This document shows, piece after piece, positions 1 to 9,608 of a DNA stretch of 64,000 nt (within the stretch, counting starts at the first letter, position 1; each line of letters opens with the position of its first letter). The notes under the pieces were generated by a model. It did not search any database, was not told where the DNA came from, and worked only from the letters and a program-made list of their open reading frames with translations. This DNA comes from Plantago elongata. Its lineage: Eukaryota > Streptophyta > Magnoliopsida > Lamiales > Plantaginaceae. The stretch covers positions 1-64,000 of the forward strand of contig JAYMSP010000070.1 of the NCBI GenBank assembly GCA_036897095.1, written 5' to 3'. The position numbers were made by a program, and so were the translations under genes.

Positions 1-70
1 GGTGGTGGGTGGTGATAGTATCTTAATTTAACCAGGTTTCTAAGATGCATCACTGCGACTCTAGTGATGA

Positions 71-1111
71 TTATTGCACAGATCTTGTCAAAACAGAAAT
101 TACTAATAATTTATTATAGCTCATTCTATACCAACGGAGCATAATGGTGACAAAGCACGTATGTAGAGTAATGAGCCAAAGATTTACTAGATAAAAGTGT
201 ACGTATATATTCAGAAAGAGTCTACCATACCAGTCACGATGAAATGGTTCAAATTCACCCTGGTTCTGCAGCAGAGGCATGGCCAGGAACTTCAAGGTCT
301 CCTCTTGCAGCGACCAATAAATAGAGTCATGATCATCCCATGCATTAAGATAGTGAATGCTTCCCTTCCAATAAACCCCCCTCTCAAAACTTATCCCAGT
401 CGGGATATTTGCATAAGTCCCAGGACAGCTTCTCCAAGAACCAGTCTCAGATGAGTATATTTTGAATGCAAAGTTCACGACATCGCAACTCCACACACAT
501 ACGACTCTGTAAGCCAGAGATAATTCCTCCGCTGGATCAAATGCAAAAGCCAACGCCTCTAAATATCTCTCAGCCATCTTACTTTCATGTGGAGGAGGCA
601 GTGGAGCGGAGATGCGCTTAGTTGTGGGATTAGAAACAAGGTAATACACCTTATTCCCAGAGTTATTGTAGGTTTTTTCTTCAATAATGGAATAACAGCG
701 GAGCAAGAGTAATCCATTGCAGGAGCTTACGACATCAATGTTTTTGGCATCCTCAGAAATTTTCAAGAAATTAGAAATCGGGACAGAGCTGAAACTTGGC
801 CTGTAAGAGTTGTCCAGGGATATGTAACTCATTAAGCGGTCAAAGTTTTGTGGTTCATAGTCATAGACCTTTTGGTATGACAAAAGTGCAGAGACTGAAG
901 GAGTAGGATTTTTCAAGGTGTAAGTTTTTATGAAGTAGGTGCTGGAAATGAGGTGAAGACATCGCTTTGAGACAGATTTGAAACGAAGCAACGATTTCAC
1001 GGGTAAACAAACAAATATCTCGATCAGCAGATCTTCATTTGAAGCTACTTCTTCTGCAGATCTTCTCATCTGAAGCCAATGCTGTGGATTCATTGAGCTT
1101 GTTTTGGGCAT
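71..1111 (-). CDS. F-box protein with F-box-associated domain
   Basis: Probable substrate receptor of an SCF ubiquitin ligase. The frame opens at ATG 1111-1109 and runs 346 codons. Residues about 24-63 form an F-box (EDLLIEIFVCLPVKSLLRFK, then a conserved VSKRC). Downstream are the hallmarks of the plant F-box-associated interaction domain: SSCNGLLLL, SNPTTKRISAPLP, an AFAFDP block, a YSSETGSW block and a GVYWKGSIHYL block. F-box proteins bind SKP1/ASK through the F-box and their target through the C-terminal domain; the target here is unknown. After about residue 290 the protein stops resembling the family and becomes hydrophobic. A possible splice donor (GTATGG, near 221-216) lies there, so the true C-terminus may be in an exon left of the window, or the gene may be degenerate at its 3' end. 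The F-box identity is secure; the C-terminus is not. Confidence 0.85.
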   Translation of the reverse strand: MPKTSSMNPQHWLQMRRSAEEVASNEDLLIEIFVCLPVKSLLRFKSVSKRCLHLISSTYFIKTYTLKNPTPSVSALLSYQKVYDYEPQNFDRLMSYISLDNSYRPSFSSVPISNFLKISEDAKNIDVVSSCNGLLLLRCYSIIEEKTYNNSGNKVYYLVSNPTTKRISAPLPPPHESKMAERYLEALAFAFDPAEELSLAYRVVCVWSCDVVNFAFKIYSSETGSWRSCPGTYANIPTGISFERGVYWKGSIHYLNAWDDHDSIYWSLQEETLKFLAMPLLQNQGEFEPFHRDWYGRLFLNIYVHFYLVNLWLITLHTCFVTIMLRWYRMSYNKLLVISVLTRSVQ

Positions 1112-1130
1112 TCACGAATAGATCAGTTGC

Positions 1131-2905
1131 AAGAACACAGCAAGCCCTAAAAAACAGATAGTTACTGCAATGAAGACAGGAGTGAATGAGAAATGTGAGC
1201 AGAGCTGAGCAAACGTAGTAACATACTAACACTGAGGTTCCATTTAAAATGTCAAAATTAACACACTAAACTATCTTCATTGGTAAGAAACCAGTTATGA
1301 TGAAGAACATTAGCCAATATCGTTTGCTCCTCGATTCAAGCACTCTCGGTGAAGCAGCTCAAAATCTCTCAGTGATCAACATCAAGTTCAGAACTTGTGA
1401 TCAAGAGCTAGTAAACCTACTTAATACATTCCTAGGAAGGAATGCTGTAGTATAAATTAGGGAGGAATCCATTCTTAACGACCTGGCAAATATTCTTGCC
1501 TGATGGCCACTAATTAATGTTAGATTATGTGCGTGATGGAGAAGATTTCGCAGAAGAGAACTTTATTCTCTAATTAACGAAAGTATTTTTGACACGTGGT
1601 GAATGGAAGTTGTGTTTACGAAAATGGGGTGAAGGATCTGCGGCTCTTTCCATAAATGAGATACAACCGTACAGGAATTTTTTTGTCTGTTACATTAATG
1701 CACGTATTACAAGGCCAGGAGGGATACTGTGCTGTCTGTGCCTAATCTATATATCATAAAGGAAAGGCAAATTATTACAACTCGAAATTAACTATGATCA
1801 ATCAAGGAAGCTATTCAAATATTCAACCATGAAAAAGAAAAGAAAATTTAGTCCCTTCTTTGACATGTGAATAAGAATAAACCTAGTCAATTTTTAACCT
1901 AACAGTACTAGAATTTCAATTACTTAAATTTCTTCACCGATTCCACATGCATCAGAATAAGCAACTAGTGTAATAACATAGAATGCAAAACTGGATAAGG
2001 TCTAATCCATAATCCAAAACACATTCAAAATAAGTCGAAAATATATACTTCTCCCGCCAACCACCATAGAAAAACACAACGAACAATAGCGATACAGAAC
2101 AAGCAGGGCAGTCAAATACCAAATGCCATTAAAAACATACATACCCCTGATCACAGAGAATCACTTTGTTTAAACAGTGAACAATGAAAACCTGGAAACA
2201 TCTCAACATAGAAAAAGATCAACAAGAGATCCAAAGAAGAAAGCAAAACGTCGAGGTACTACCTAACTATCAATCATCAAAACTCAAACAATCAAACTAC
2301 AATCCAGCCATCATATAGTTCCAAATCAAAATACAAATCAAATCCACATTCTACTCCATCTCATTATTTAATTCATGATACATGTAGCACAGTAGCAAGA
2401 TCAATATAGTGCTTGTTAAACCAGCCGTTTAAATCAACAAAATCTTGTTAAAAACACCTAAAACCCTTTTTCAATCTGATTTTAATCGATATCCAAACAA
2501 CCCGATAAGAATTACCATAAACCATAAAACATTCAAAAACTGGAAGATACGAATTCCAGTAAAGAGAAACAAATGATAATCAATGACACAGCGATTTCAA
2601 CCTGATTGCAGTTTTCCGATCACCAGAAATCAATCTACGTAGCTACCTGTACATATGTCAGAAGAAACAACCGATTGAGAATTAGAGCAAAAAATAATTT
2701 TCGAATTTGTTGCAAATCGAGATTCTTACAGAGCCGATCAAGTCTCAGGCGTAACAGAAAATCGGTTTTAGAGAATTACAGAGATCAAGAAACGATTGAG
2801 AATTTGAGCTAAAATCGATTTCATTTTTCAGTAACGAAAGTTTTCATTTCATGAGTTGTTCTTACCACAAGACTGGTGTCTGAAATGCAGAAGAGCTGTT
2901 GTGTA
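1131..2905 (-). other. 5' leader with a long intron of the F-box gene
   Basis: No coding potential is seen between the F-box start codon and the TATA box at 2931-2937. On the minus strand a good splice donor (CTTGTG then GTAAGAAC) lies near 2867, and acceptor-like AGs (TTCATTGCAG, CTGTTTTTTAG) lie just upstream of the ATG. This suggests a short untranslated first exon and a leader intron of about 1.7 kb. The splice pattern is inferred from motifs only. Confidence 0.45.
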
Positions 2906-2930
2906 CTAGTGTAGGATTTGGTGAAGCGAT

Positions 2931-2937
2931 ATTTATA
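2931..2937 (-). promoter_or_regulatory. TATA box of the F-box gene
   Basis: On the minus strand the sequence reads CTCTATAAATATCG. It sits about 30 bp upstream of the proposed untranslated first exon of the F-box gene. Confidence 0.45.
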
Positions 2938-3413
2938 GAGTAAGGATATTTACATTTTGCTACACTTTTTATATCTATTTTGTGTTCAGATCCCTAATGA
3001 TAAAATGTTGCATTTAGGTTTAGAAATGGACATTTTAAATTCCATTTCGAATTCGTTTTTGTTGAAAAGTATAAAGTGAACCTTCATTTATATACAAGTT
3101 TCTTACAAGAGGACTCTTTGACTCTCTAGTTGATAGTGAAATTATAAAAAAACATGATCACTGTTAAAAATTTAAAATATTATTTTAAAACGTGTGAAAT
3201 ATTAATCATTCAATTTTGCGCTCTATAATGTACACATCGATACCAACCGTCATCTCCAAACTCGATTCTTACAAAACGAAACACGGAGAAATTCATATTT
3301 CCCGCGCGGTTCTCCCAACGGTGGATGCCAATTCACCTTTTATATATATGTGTGTGTGTGTAGTACACTCTCATAGTCTCATTCACATTCCTATGTCGAT
3401 CAAGAATTAGTTA
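2938..3413. other. Intergenic region with a possible relic promoter
   Basis: No gene is seen. At about 3335-3400 a TATATATATG stretch, a (TG)n run and the words CATTCACATTCCTAT resemble the TATA box and leader of the two EAR-motif genes downstream (4234 and 6554). It may be what is left of a further, mostly deleted unit of that tandem family. The likeness is short. Confidence 0.3.
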
Positions 3414-4233
3414 TTTTGAATTTGAATTAAAATTAATATGATCAGATAAATTCATATAAAACGTAAAGTGATAAAAGAGAACGATTGTAATTGTTAATTT
3501 ATTATGGGGATCTGATCCGAATCTTTCGCATGGGTCCCACACATTTATGCTTGTAAGGGTTAATATTTGATGGGGAGGGTAACTCTTTTTTTATGTCAAC
3601 TTGAATGAGACAGTGTCGGTTTAGGTACATTAGAACGACTATATCCAATTTAGGTATATTATAACCTCACATCTTCAATTGATTGATACTCCGGATAATT
3701 TTTCGGCATTGACTTCATTTTCCCTGATAATTTTTTTCTTCAAATTATTAGGACCCGTGTAAGCTCATATAAATTCTGGATTATTTTTTTAATCATAAAA
3801 GTATTTTTATTAATTAAAAAAGTACATAAAAATAAAAAAAGTAATTAAATTTATAAAAAATTTCCCATTTTAAATAAATGCAAAGAAGACTGATATGATA
3901 TAATTCATTATTTGTAATAAATGATTATGTTTGTATAACTGAATAAGATCGATATAGAATATGACAACCTCTGTTGTCGTATTTACCAACTGGACTCGAT
4001 CCATTACAAATCGATGTAACGATGTTAGATCGAGTTCGTGGTCAATGATACAATCTATCTTCACAAGTCATTAAATATAACTGAAAAGTGAAAAAGCATG
4101 ACATAAATTAAATTAGTAGCTCACTTATTTGTACAGAATCTGGATGAAAAGTTATAGTAACATAGCAAATGACTATTATTTGTGCCTAAAAATGTTTGGT
4201 AACTTGTTATGAATTCCAAGCAGCCATTCACCT

Positions 4234-4243
4234 CTATATAAAC
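4234..4243 (+). promoter_or_regulatory. TATA box, EAR-motif gene copy 1
   Basis: CTATATAAAC lies about 95-105 bp before the ATG at 4339. The same surroundings (CACCTCTATATA, ACAGGACA, ATTCACATTCC) recur in front of copy 2, so the core promoter was duplicated with the gene. Confidence 0.6.
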
Positions 4244-4338
4244 AGGACATTCATTCACATTCCTATTCATTTTATTTTCTCTACACACTCTCAGCTCAAT
4301 CTTCCCATTTCAAAACAAACCTCAACATATAGTCCAGC

Positions 4339-4992
4339 ATGTCTTCCTCCAACTCCATTGAGAAAGAATCTCCTTCACCTTCCATGCAGCCCAATGCCAA
4401 CCCTAACCCCATAATCTGGAATGTCCCAATGGTTGGCGCTAGCACTCAAAGGCAGCGTCCAATAACCTCAGAGCCGAACGTCCCGAGCAGTCAAGCATTC
4501 CCTGGACGTGATCTACGTCACTTGCTGCACCTTAGAAACAGATCGCGTTCACTTAACATCACTCGTGAACCCCTACCAATCCCTGTTGATGATGGCAGTG
4601 GGTCCTTGAGTAGAATGAGAGAGTGGTACTCAAAGAAGAGGATGTTAGAAGAAGAGTATTTTAACTTGAAAGCGAAGTTGCATAGAATAAATGCTTTCGA
4701 AGACGCTGCTGCAATCTAGGTACAAGGTGCTCGGCTAGCAAGGCGCGATTCTCTACTTCCTCCACTACAAGCTGGGGAGGTAGTAAGTCCCCAGCTGGTT
4801 GTGCCGGAAGAAGAGATTAAGGTGCAGCAACCCATTGTCCGGGAGGAGATTGTTGGAGGCCATCAGGAGGCAGCAAGCCACCAAGAACCAGTTGGGGAGC
4901 AGGTACTAGAGGAGCCGCTCGTGGCGGATCAGCCTCAGGGGGGCTATTTAGTACCTGACCTAAATGAGCTTCCACCACCAGAGGATATATAA
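4339..4992 (+). pseudogene. EAR-motif protein, copy 1, with in-frame stop
   Basis: I do not recognise this family. Copy 1 begins with the same words as copy 2 (MSSS..EKESPSPS, PMVGASTQRQRPIT) and ends with the same tail, YLVPDLNELPPPED. Codon 127 (4717-4719) is TAG where copy 2 has TTG in the aligned context; the frame continues in register on both sides, so a 218-codon gene is cut by a single nonsense codon. As it stands it would make a 126-residue protein lacking the Gln/Glu-rich part and the terminal DLNELP. The middle (residues about 55-125) differs much more from copy 2 than the ends do and is rich in Arg and Lys (LHLRNRSRSLNITR). It is intronless, and the TATA box and leader are intact. 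It may be a pseudogene, a gene for a shorter protein without the motif, or an allele. Confidence 0.6.
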
Positions 4993-5124
4993 TCATTATT
5001 CAGATTATGGATTTCTTATCAAGTTGTTTTAATTATGCGTAATGTCCTCTGAATATGTCAGGATGTAATAAATTAACTTGCATTCGCGTTCATTTATAAC
5101 AATATTTCTTCTCCATTTAATTTT

Positions 5125-5185
5125 ATAACTTTGCGATTTAACTATGATAACTTTGCGATTTAACTAGGATATAACTTTGCGAATT
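5125..5185 (+). repeat. Minisatellite 3' of EAR-motif copy 1 (about 3 repeats)
   Basis: Three copies of a roughly 22-bp word built on ATAACTTTGCGAATTAAC follow the copy 1 stop codon by about 130 bp. The corresponding place behind copy 2 carries more repeats. Confidence 0.8.
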
Positions 5186-6039
5186 GTGCATAGTCTAGAA
5201 TTTTATCATGCGATAAATTCACTCTATGTACAATGAGTCAACAATAACATCGGATAATCAAGGTGTCATGAGTCATGACTAAAACATTAATAAGAAAAAC
5301 AATAAAATGTAAGTAATTAAGGGGAACATAAAATTGAACTTTTTATTATATACAAGAACTTTTAAGAAACAATTCCATGTATATGGATATAGCCATGATA
5401 TTAGGGTTTTAAATAAGAACATAAGTGGCACACAAAAAATTACATTTGACGTTCACTCATAAATCATAACCCTAACTATTAATATGTTAAAGAATATCAG
5501 TCATCTGTTAGATCCTTTACTAATGTTGTTCCCTTTTCAAGAATTTGTGTGGTTGTGGGCATGATTGGTGTAGGGCTAAGTTATGAAGTTATCTTGAATT
5601 CGAATTAAAATTAATGCGTATTCTTATTTAATCATCAACCTGAAAAAACTCATAAAAACGTCAATTGATAAAAGAGTATGGGCCCTATACATAGATGGTG
5701 TCGGATTATAGGATACCTCATCCCCGTTCTAGATAGCGGTAAAGGCTAATATGATATATTATTTGTAATAAATGATTATGTATGTATATCTGGACAAAAT
5801 CAATTTAGAATATTCTACGTACGTTAAATAGATGTATTTATCAAATGGATTCGATTCATTACACGTCGATGTTAGATCGGATCCGCGTATCAATGATGCT
5901 ATCTATTTTAACAATTCCTTATATAGACTTGAAAGTGATAAAAGAAGGACATAATTAAAATTAGTAGCTCACTAATTTGTACAGAGACTGGATTAGAAGT
6001 TATAGTAACATAGCAAATGACTGTTGTTTGTGCCTTTTT

Positions 6040-6515
6040 TATGTCATTAATTATGTTTACCACTGACTAATTAAATAGTAACATCACTTAAAATTAAATC
6101 ATATATACCAAATTTCAATGAAAGATGTTTACTACTATATATAAATGGCAAGCCATAATTAATGTTAGGGTCTAATCCGTATGGGAGCTATTGAGATCAG
6201 ACCGGGAGATTTTTTTTTTCATTTTTCTTTAATTTGTGGATTTGTTTTAATTTATTTTCCTCTTCATGTGTTAACTTTTAAATTTACAAGCATTTTGGCC
6301 TTTTTATCATATTTTAACGGTGGCATTTTGACATTTTAGGGTCGGGAGGTAAGTCATTGTTTGCCTGTCCATTAAAACTTACAAAATATAATTAAAAATC
6401 ACGAAAAAATATATACATTTTAACTTGAATTTTTAAAATTTTAATCACTTGCCAAATAACATGTTACCGAATACCGGATTTCCAACATATCACAGCTAGC
6501 ACATTCCTGGCCTCT
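6040..6515. other. Extra DNA in the copy 2 upstream region
   Basis: In unit 1 the shared upstream block runs almost directly into the TATA region; in unit 2 about 470 bp of AT-rich DNA separate them. I see no coding sequence. It holds T-runs and an odd GGGAGCTATTGAGATCAGAC segment near 6182. It could be an insertion in unit 2 or a deletion from unit 1; no clear terminal repeats were found. Confidence 0.45.
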
Positions 6516-6553
6516 TTAAATGGTTGGTGAAATTGCAAGCAGCTACACACCTC

Positions 6554-6561
6554 TATATATA
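6554..6561 (+). promoter_or_regulatory. TATA box, EAR-motif gene copy 2
   Basis: TATATATA about 95 bp before the ATG at 6651, in the same sequence context as the copy 1 TATA box. Confidence 0.55.
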
Positions 6562-6650
6562 CAGGACACTTATTCACATTCCAATTCATCTTACTTTCTC
6601 TACACACTACAAGACAACCAATTTTCTTATATCAAAGCAAATTGTCTAAC

Positions 6651-7328
6651 ATGTCTTCCTCGAGCTCCAGTGAGAAGGAATCTCCTTCACCTTCCAACCC
6701 TAACCCCAATGCAAACCCTAAGCCTATAATCAGGAACCCAATGGTGGGCGCTAGCACTCAAAGGCAGCGCCCAATAACCCCAGAGCCGAACTTCCCGAGC
6801 TCACAACCATTCCCAGCTGGATTAGGTCCAGGTAACTCTGTGCACCCTGGAAACGGATCGGGTTCACTTAACATCTCTCATGGAGCCCCAGCCGTCCCAG
6901 TTGGTGGTGGAGGTGGGTCCACAAGTAGAGGGGTAGAGGGTGTGGGGCAGCGGCAGCCAAGGAAGAGGATATTCATAGAATATATGGCTGACTTGCAGTC
7001 GGAGCTGCGTAAAAAGAAGTTAACTGCTTTGGGAGTCGCTTCTGAGATCTTGGTAAACAATGCTCGGCGAGCTAGGCGCGATTCTCTACTTCCTCCACTA
7101 CAAGAAGGGGAAATTGTGCAGCAACAGCTGGTTGTGCCGGAGGAAGGGATTAATGTGCAGCAGCCAGTTGTTCGGGAGGAGATTGTTGGAGGCCAACAGG
7201 AGGCAGCAGGCCACCAGGAACCAGCGGTGGAGCAGGTACCAGAGGAGCCGGTCGTGGCGGATCGGCCTCCTCAGGGGGGCTATTTAGTACCTGACCTAAA
7301 TGAGCTTCCACCACCAGAAGATATATAA
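6651..7328 (+). CDS. Small EAR-motif (DLNxxP) protein, copy 2
   Basis: Open gene of 225 residues, intronless, starting at ATG 6651. I do not recognise a family or a DNA-binding domain. Visible parts: a Ser/Pro/Asn-rich N-terminus (residues 1-80); a Gly-rich stretch with VGGGGGS (about 85-95); a basic segment (RQPRKRIF) followed by a Leu/Lys helix with ELRKKKL (about 100-130); an acidic, Gln-rich part with repeated EEIV and QEPA words (about 150-205); and a C-terminal YLVPDLNELPPPEDI. DLNELP (215-220) fits the plant EAR consensus DLNxxP, which in known proteins recruits TOPLESS-type co-repressors in the nucleus. Both copies keep this tail almost unchanged while the middle diverges, which points to the tail as a functional part. 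A role as an adaptor that brings a co-repressor to another protein is inference. Confidence 0.7.
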   Translation: MSSSSSSEKESPSPSNPNPNANPKPIIRNPMVGASTQRQRPITPEPNFPSSQPFPAGLGPGNSVHPGNGSGSLNISHGAPAVPVGGGGGSTSRGVEGVGQRQPRKRIFIEYMADLQSELRKKKLTALGVASEILVNNARRARRDSLLPPLQEGEIVQQQLVVPEEGINVQQPVVREEIVGGQQEAAGHQEPAVEQVPEEPVVADRPPQGGYLVPDLNELPPPEDI

Positions 7329-7467
7329 CCAGTATTAAGATTAAGAATTTCTTTAATTTTCGAGTTTAGTTAATTATGTCTAATAACCTGCACAAATTTG
7401 CAGCCGTTTTGTCAGGAGATTTTGCTCAATAACCTAGCAATATTAATATTTTTTTTCCATTTAACTT

Positions 7468-7565
7468 TTTAACTTTGTGAATTAACTATGATAACTTTGC
7501 GAATTAACTATGATAACTTTGCGAAATGATAACTTTGCGAATTAACTATAATAACTTTGCGAATT
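7468..7565 (+). repeat. Minisatellite 3' of EAR-motif copy 2 (about 4-5 repeats)
   Basis: Tandem 22-bp words (ATAACTTTGCGAATTAAC core), four clear and one decayed, lie about 140 bp behind the stop codon. This is the expanded counterpart of the array at 5125. Confidence 0.8.
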
Positions 7566-7935
7566 GCACGTAGTCTAAAATTTTATTATGCGATAACTTT
7601 ACTCTATGCACAACAAATCTACATTAACATTGAACAATAAAGAGTCCTGGGTCATGACTAAAAAATTAATAAGAAATAGAACAAAAGGTAAGTAACTAAG
7701 GTGGTAACATAGGTTTAAATATTTTGTATATAAAAAGTGCTCTTAAGCAACAATTCCATGTATATTGGTATATTACTATATATAGCCATGAAGTTTAGGT
7801 TTTTTAAAACATCAATAAACAAATATTATATTAGATGTTGACTCATAAAACAATATTAATATATTAAAGATTATCACTCCGATCCTTCACTAATGGTGTT
7901 CTCCTTCCAAGACTTTGTGTTGTTATGTTAACTTA

Positions 7936-8639
7936 GATCCTTGTTAAAAATACAACACATCTTATTAAACACTAAACATTTTTAAAAACATATAAAAAAT
8001 AGACTAAAGTTGAATAAATTCACAGTCAAATTCTTAAAATCTTACAAGCTAAAAGAAAAAAGACAAAAAAAAACTAGCTAACTACATGAACAAAACTTAA
8101 CATCTTCGATCAAACTTCAAATATACCATATTAACAACGCTTAAAAATAAATAACAATGCTACACAAATAATAAATAATATATAAAAATAATTTATTAAA
8201 TTATTAAATTATTTATATTGCATATATACATAAACACTTGTGTCAAAAACGCAAGACACAGGTAGCTAGATCGTGGCCTGCCAAAATGCAGGCCACAAAC
8301 ATTATGTGGTCTGCCGCCACCAATTTGACCAGAATCCGACATTCGATTCTGGCTTAATTATCATAAAATATGATTATATATTATTTTAAAATAAAATTTA
8401 CATAGTAATTTTGATAACGTTCATCCATTCAGATATTTAAAGTCTTATTGAGAATGTGTTCTTAAAAGTTTGAAATTGTTACTTCATTATAATAATTTTA
8501 GGATAGTTTACAACTTTAAAAACTGTTGGGTATTTTTTATAAATTATTGAACTTTAAATTATTTTTGTAACTTCTTAAAAAATATCTTGCGTTTAGTAAA
8601 TGCATTTAACATTGTCTTATATTTGTGTACGGATTAGAT
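7936..8639. other. Intergenic AT-rich region
   Basis: No gene is seen. The stretch is very AT-rich, with runs of A and T and no clear repeat ends. Confidence 0.6.
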
Positions 8640-9320
8640 TGTGAAAGTTATTCTAAATCTATATTACATAATATTGTGTTCTCAGTTAATCGATCGGATA
8701 AAACTCATAAAAAATGTTAATTAATAAAAACATAATGCTTTTAATGGTCTTAATGTATAATGGGTATGTTGTACTGAATCATTCACATGGACCCACTGCA
8801 ATATCAGATGGTGTCGGATTATCGGATACCTCATTATCTAATATTTTCTTTTTCAGATCGAGTAAAGATTAATATGATGTAATTCTTTATTTGTAATAAA
8901 AGATTAGGTTCAAAGATCTGGATAGGATAAATATTTATTACTCCTTCCGTCTCAGTAAATTTCATACATTTGTCATATTTAACCGTCCCATTAAACTTTA
9001 TACATTACTAAAAAAAGAAAGTTACCCAACAACTAACAAATAATAAACAATCTCAACTACACAAAAATTACACATTTTGTCATTAAAAGTATTTTTTATC
9101 ATTATTTTAAATTTTCGCATAAAATTACGCTCCAATTATAATATATGAAGTTTGATGGGATGGAGGGAGTATTTTATATTGAATAAAATGTATATATCAA
9201 ATGGAGTCGATTCATAACATCTCGATGTTAGATCATATTTTTGGATAAATAATGCAATCGATGTAAGATAATTCCTTAAAGAGATTTGAAAGTGAGAAAG
9301 GGTGGTAAAAGGATAAATAA
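8640..9320 (+). repeat. Tandem unit 3, upstream part only
   Basis: The landmarks of the upstream parts of units 1 and 2 recur in order: AACTCATAAAAAATGTTAAT, GATGGTGTCGGATTATCGGA, TTTGTAATAAAAGATTA and CTCGATGTTAGATCAT. No EAR-motif gene follows; the Sec14-like gene begins instead. A Stowaway MITE interrupts this unit at 8941-9169. It is therefore a third unit that lost its gene or was never complete. Confidence 0.6.
8941..9169. mobile_element. Stowaway-type MITE
   Basis: The ends are CTCCTTCCGTCTCA and, inverted, CTCCCTCCATCCCA, with TA on both sides. This is the classic Stowaway (Tc1/mariner-derived) end. It is non-coding, about 229 bp. It is absent from the same place in units 1 and 2, so it arrived after the duplication. 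Confidence 0.8.
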
Positions 9321-9608
9321 ATAAATAAGCACTAGATATGGAGCTGCAAGGCAGATACCTTATTGCTGAGGCATATTCCCGCCAAAAGGAATACCAACAT
9401 ATCACACGCTAACGCCACGTGTAAATGGGCCCACGTCAGCAAGCTACACTTACCAACTGCCTCCCTAAAATCCCAAACTTTTTGGCCTTTGATGTTATCT
9501 GCTTCTCCAACTTATAACTCAAAAATCTGTAATTGTGAATACCTGACGATGTTCGGCTAGATTAGTCATATCGAGTGAGAAATCAAATACATACGAGAAG
9601 CTTATCAA

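Larger units (their letters stand above)
3414..5560 (+). repeat. Tandem segmental duplication, unit 1
   Basis: The unit starts at the words TTGAATTTGAATTAAAATTA and contains upstream DNA, a promoter, an EAR-motif gene and its 3' flank. The same order of landmarks recurs in unit 2: a TTTGTAATAAATGATTATGT block, a CGATGTTAGATCG block, AGTAGCTCACT, the gene, the AACTTTGCG minisatellite and a GATCC(T)TTCACTAAT-like block. The edges are approximate. Confidence 0.75.
5595..7935 (+). repeat. Tandem segmental duplication, unit 2
   Basis: Second copy of the unit that starts at 3414, head to tail with it. It contains the intact EAR-motif gene. Compared with unit 1 it has about 470 bp of extra DNA between the shared words TTTGTGCCT (near 6035) and TTGGTGAA (near 6523), and a longer minisatellite. 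Confidence 0.75.

Noticed and set aside
6642-6650. Start three codons earlier for EAR-motif copy 2
   Set aside because: That codon is TTG; the ATG at 6651 aligns with the start of copy 1.
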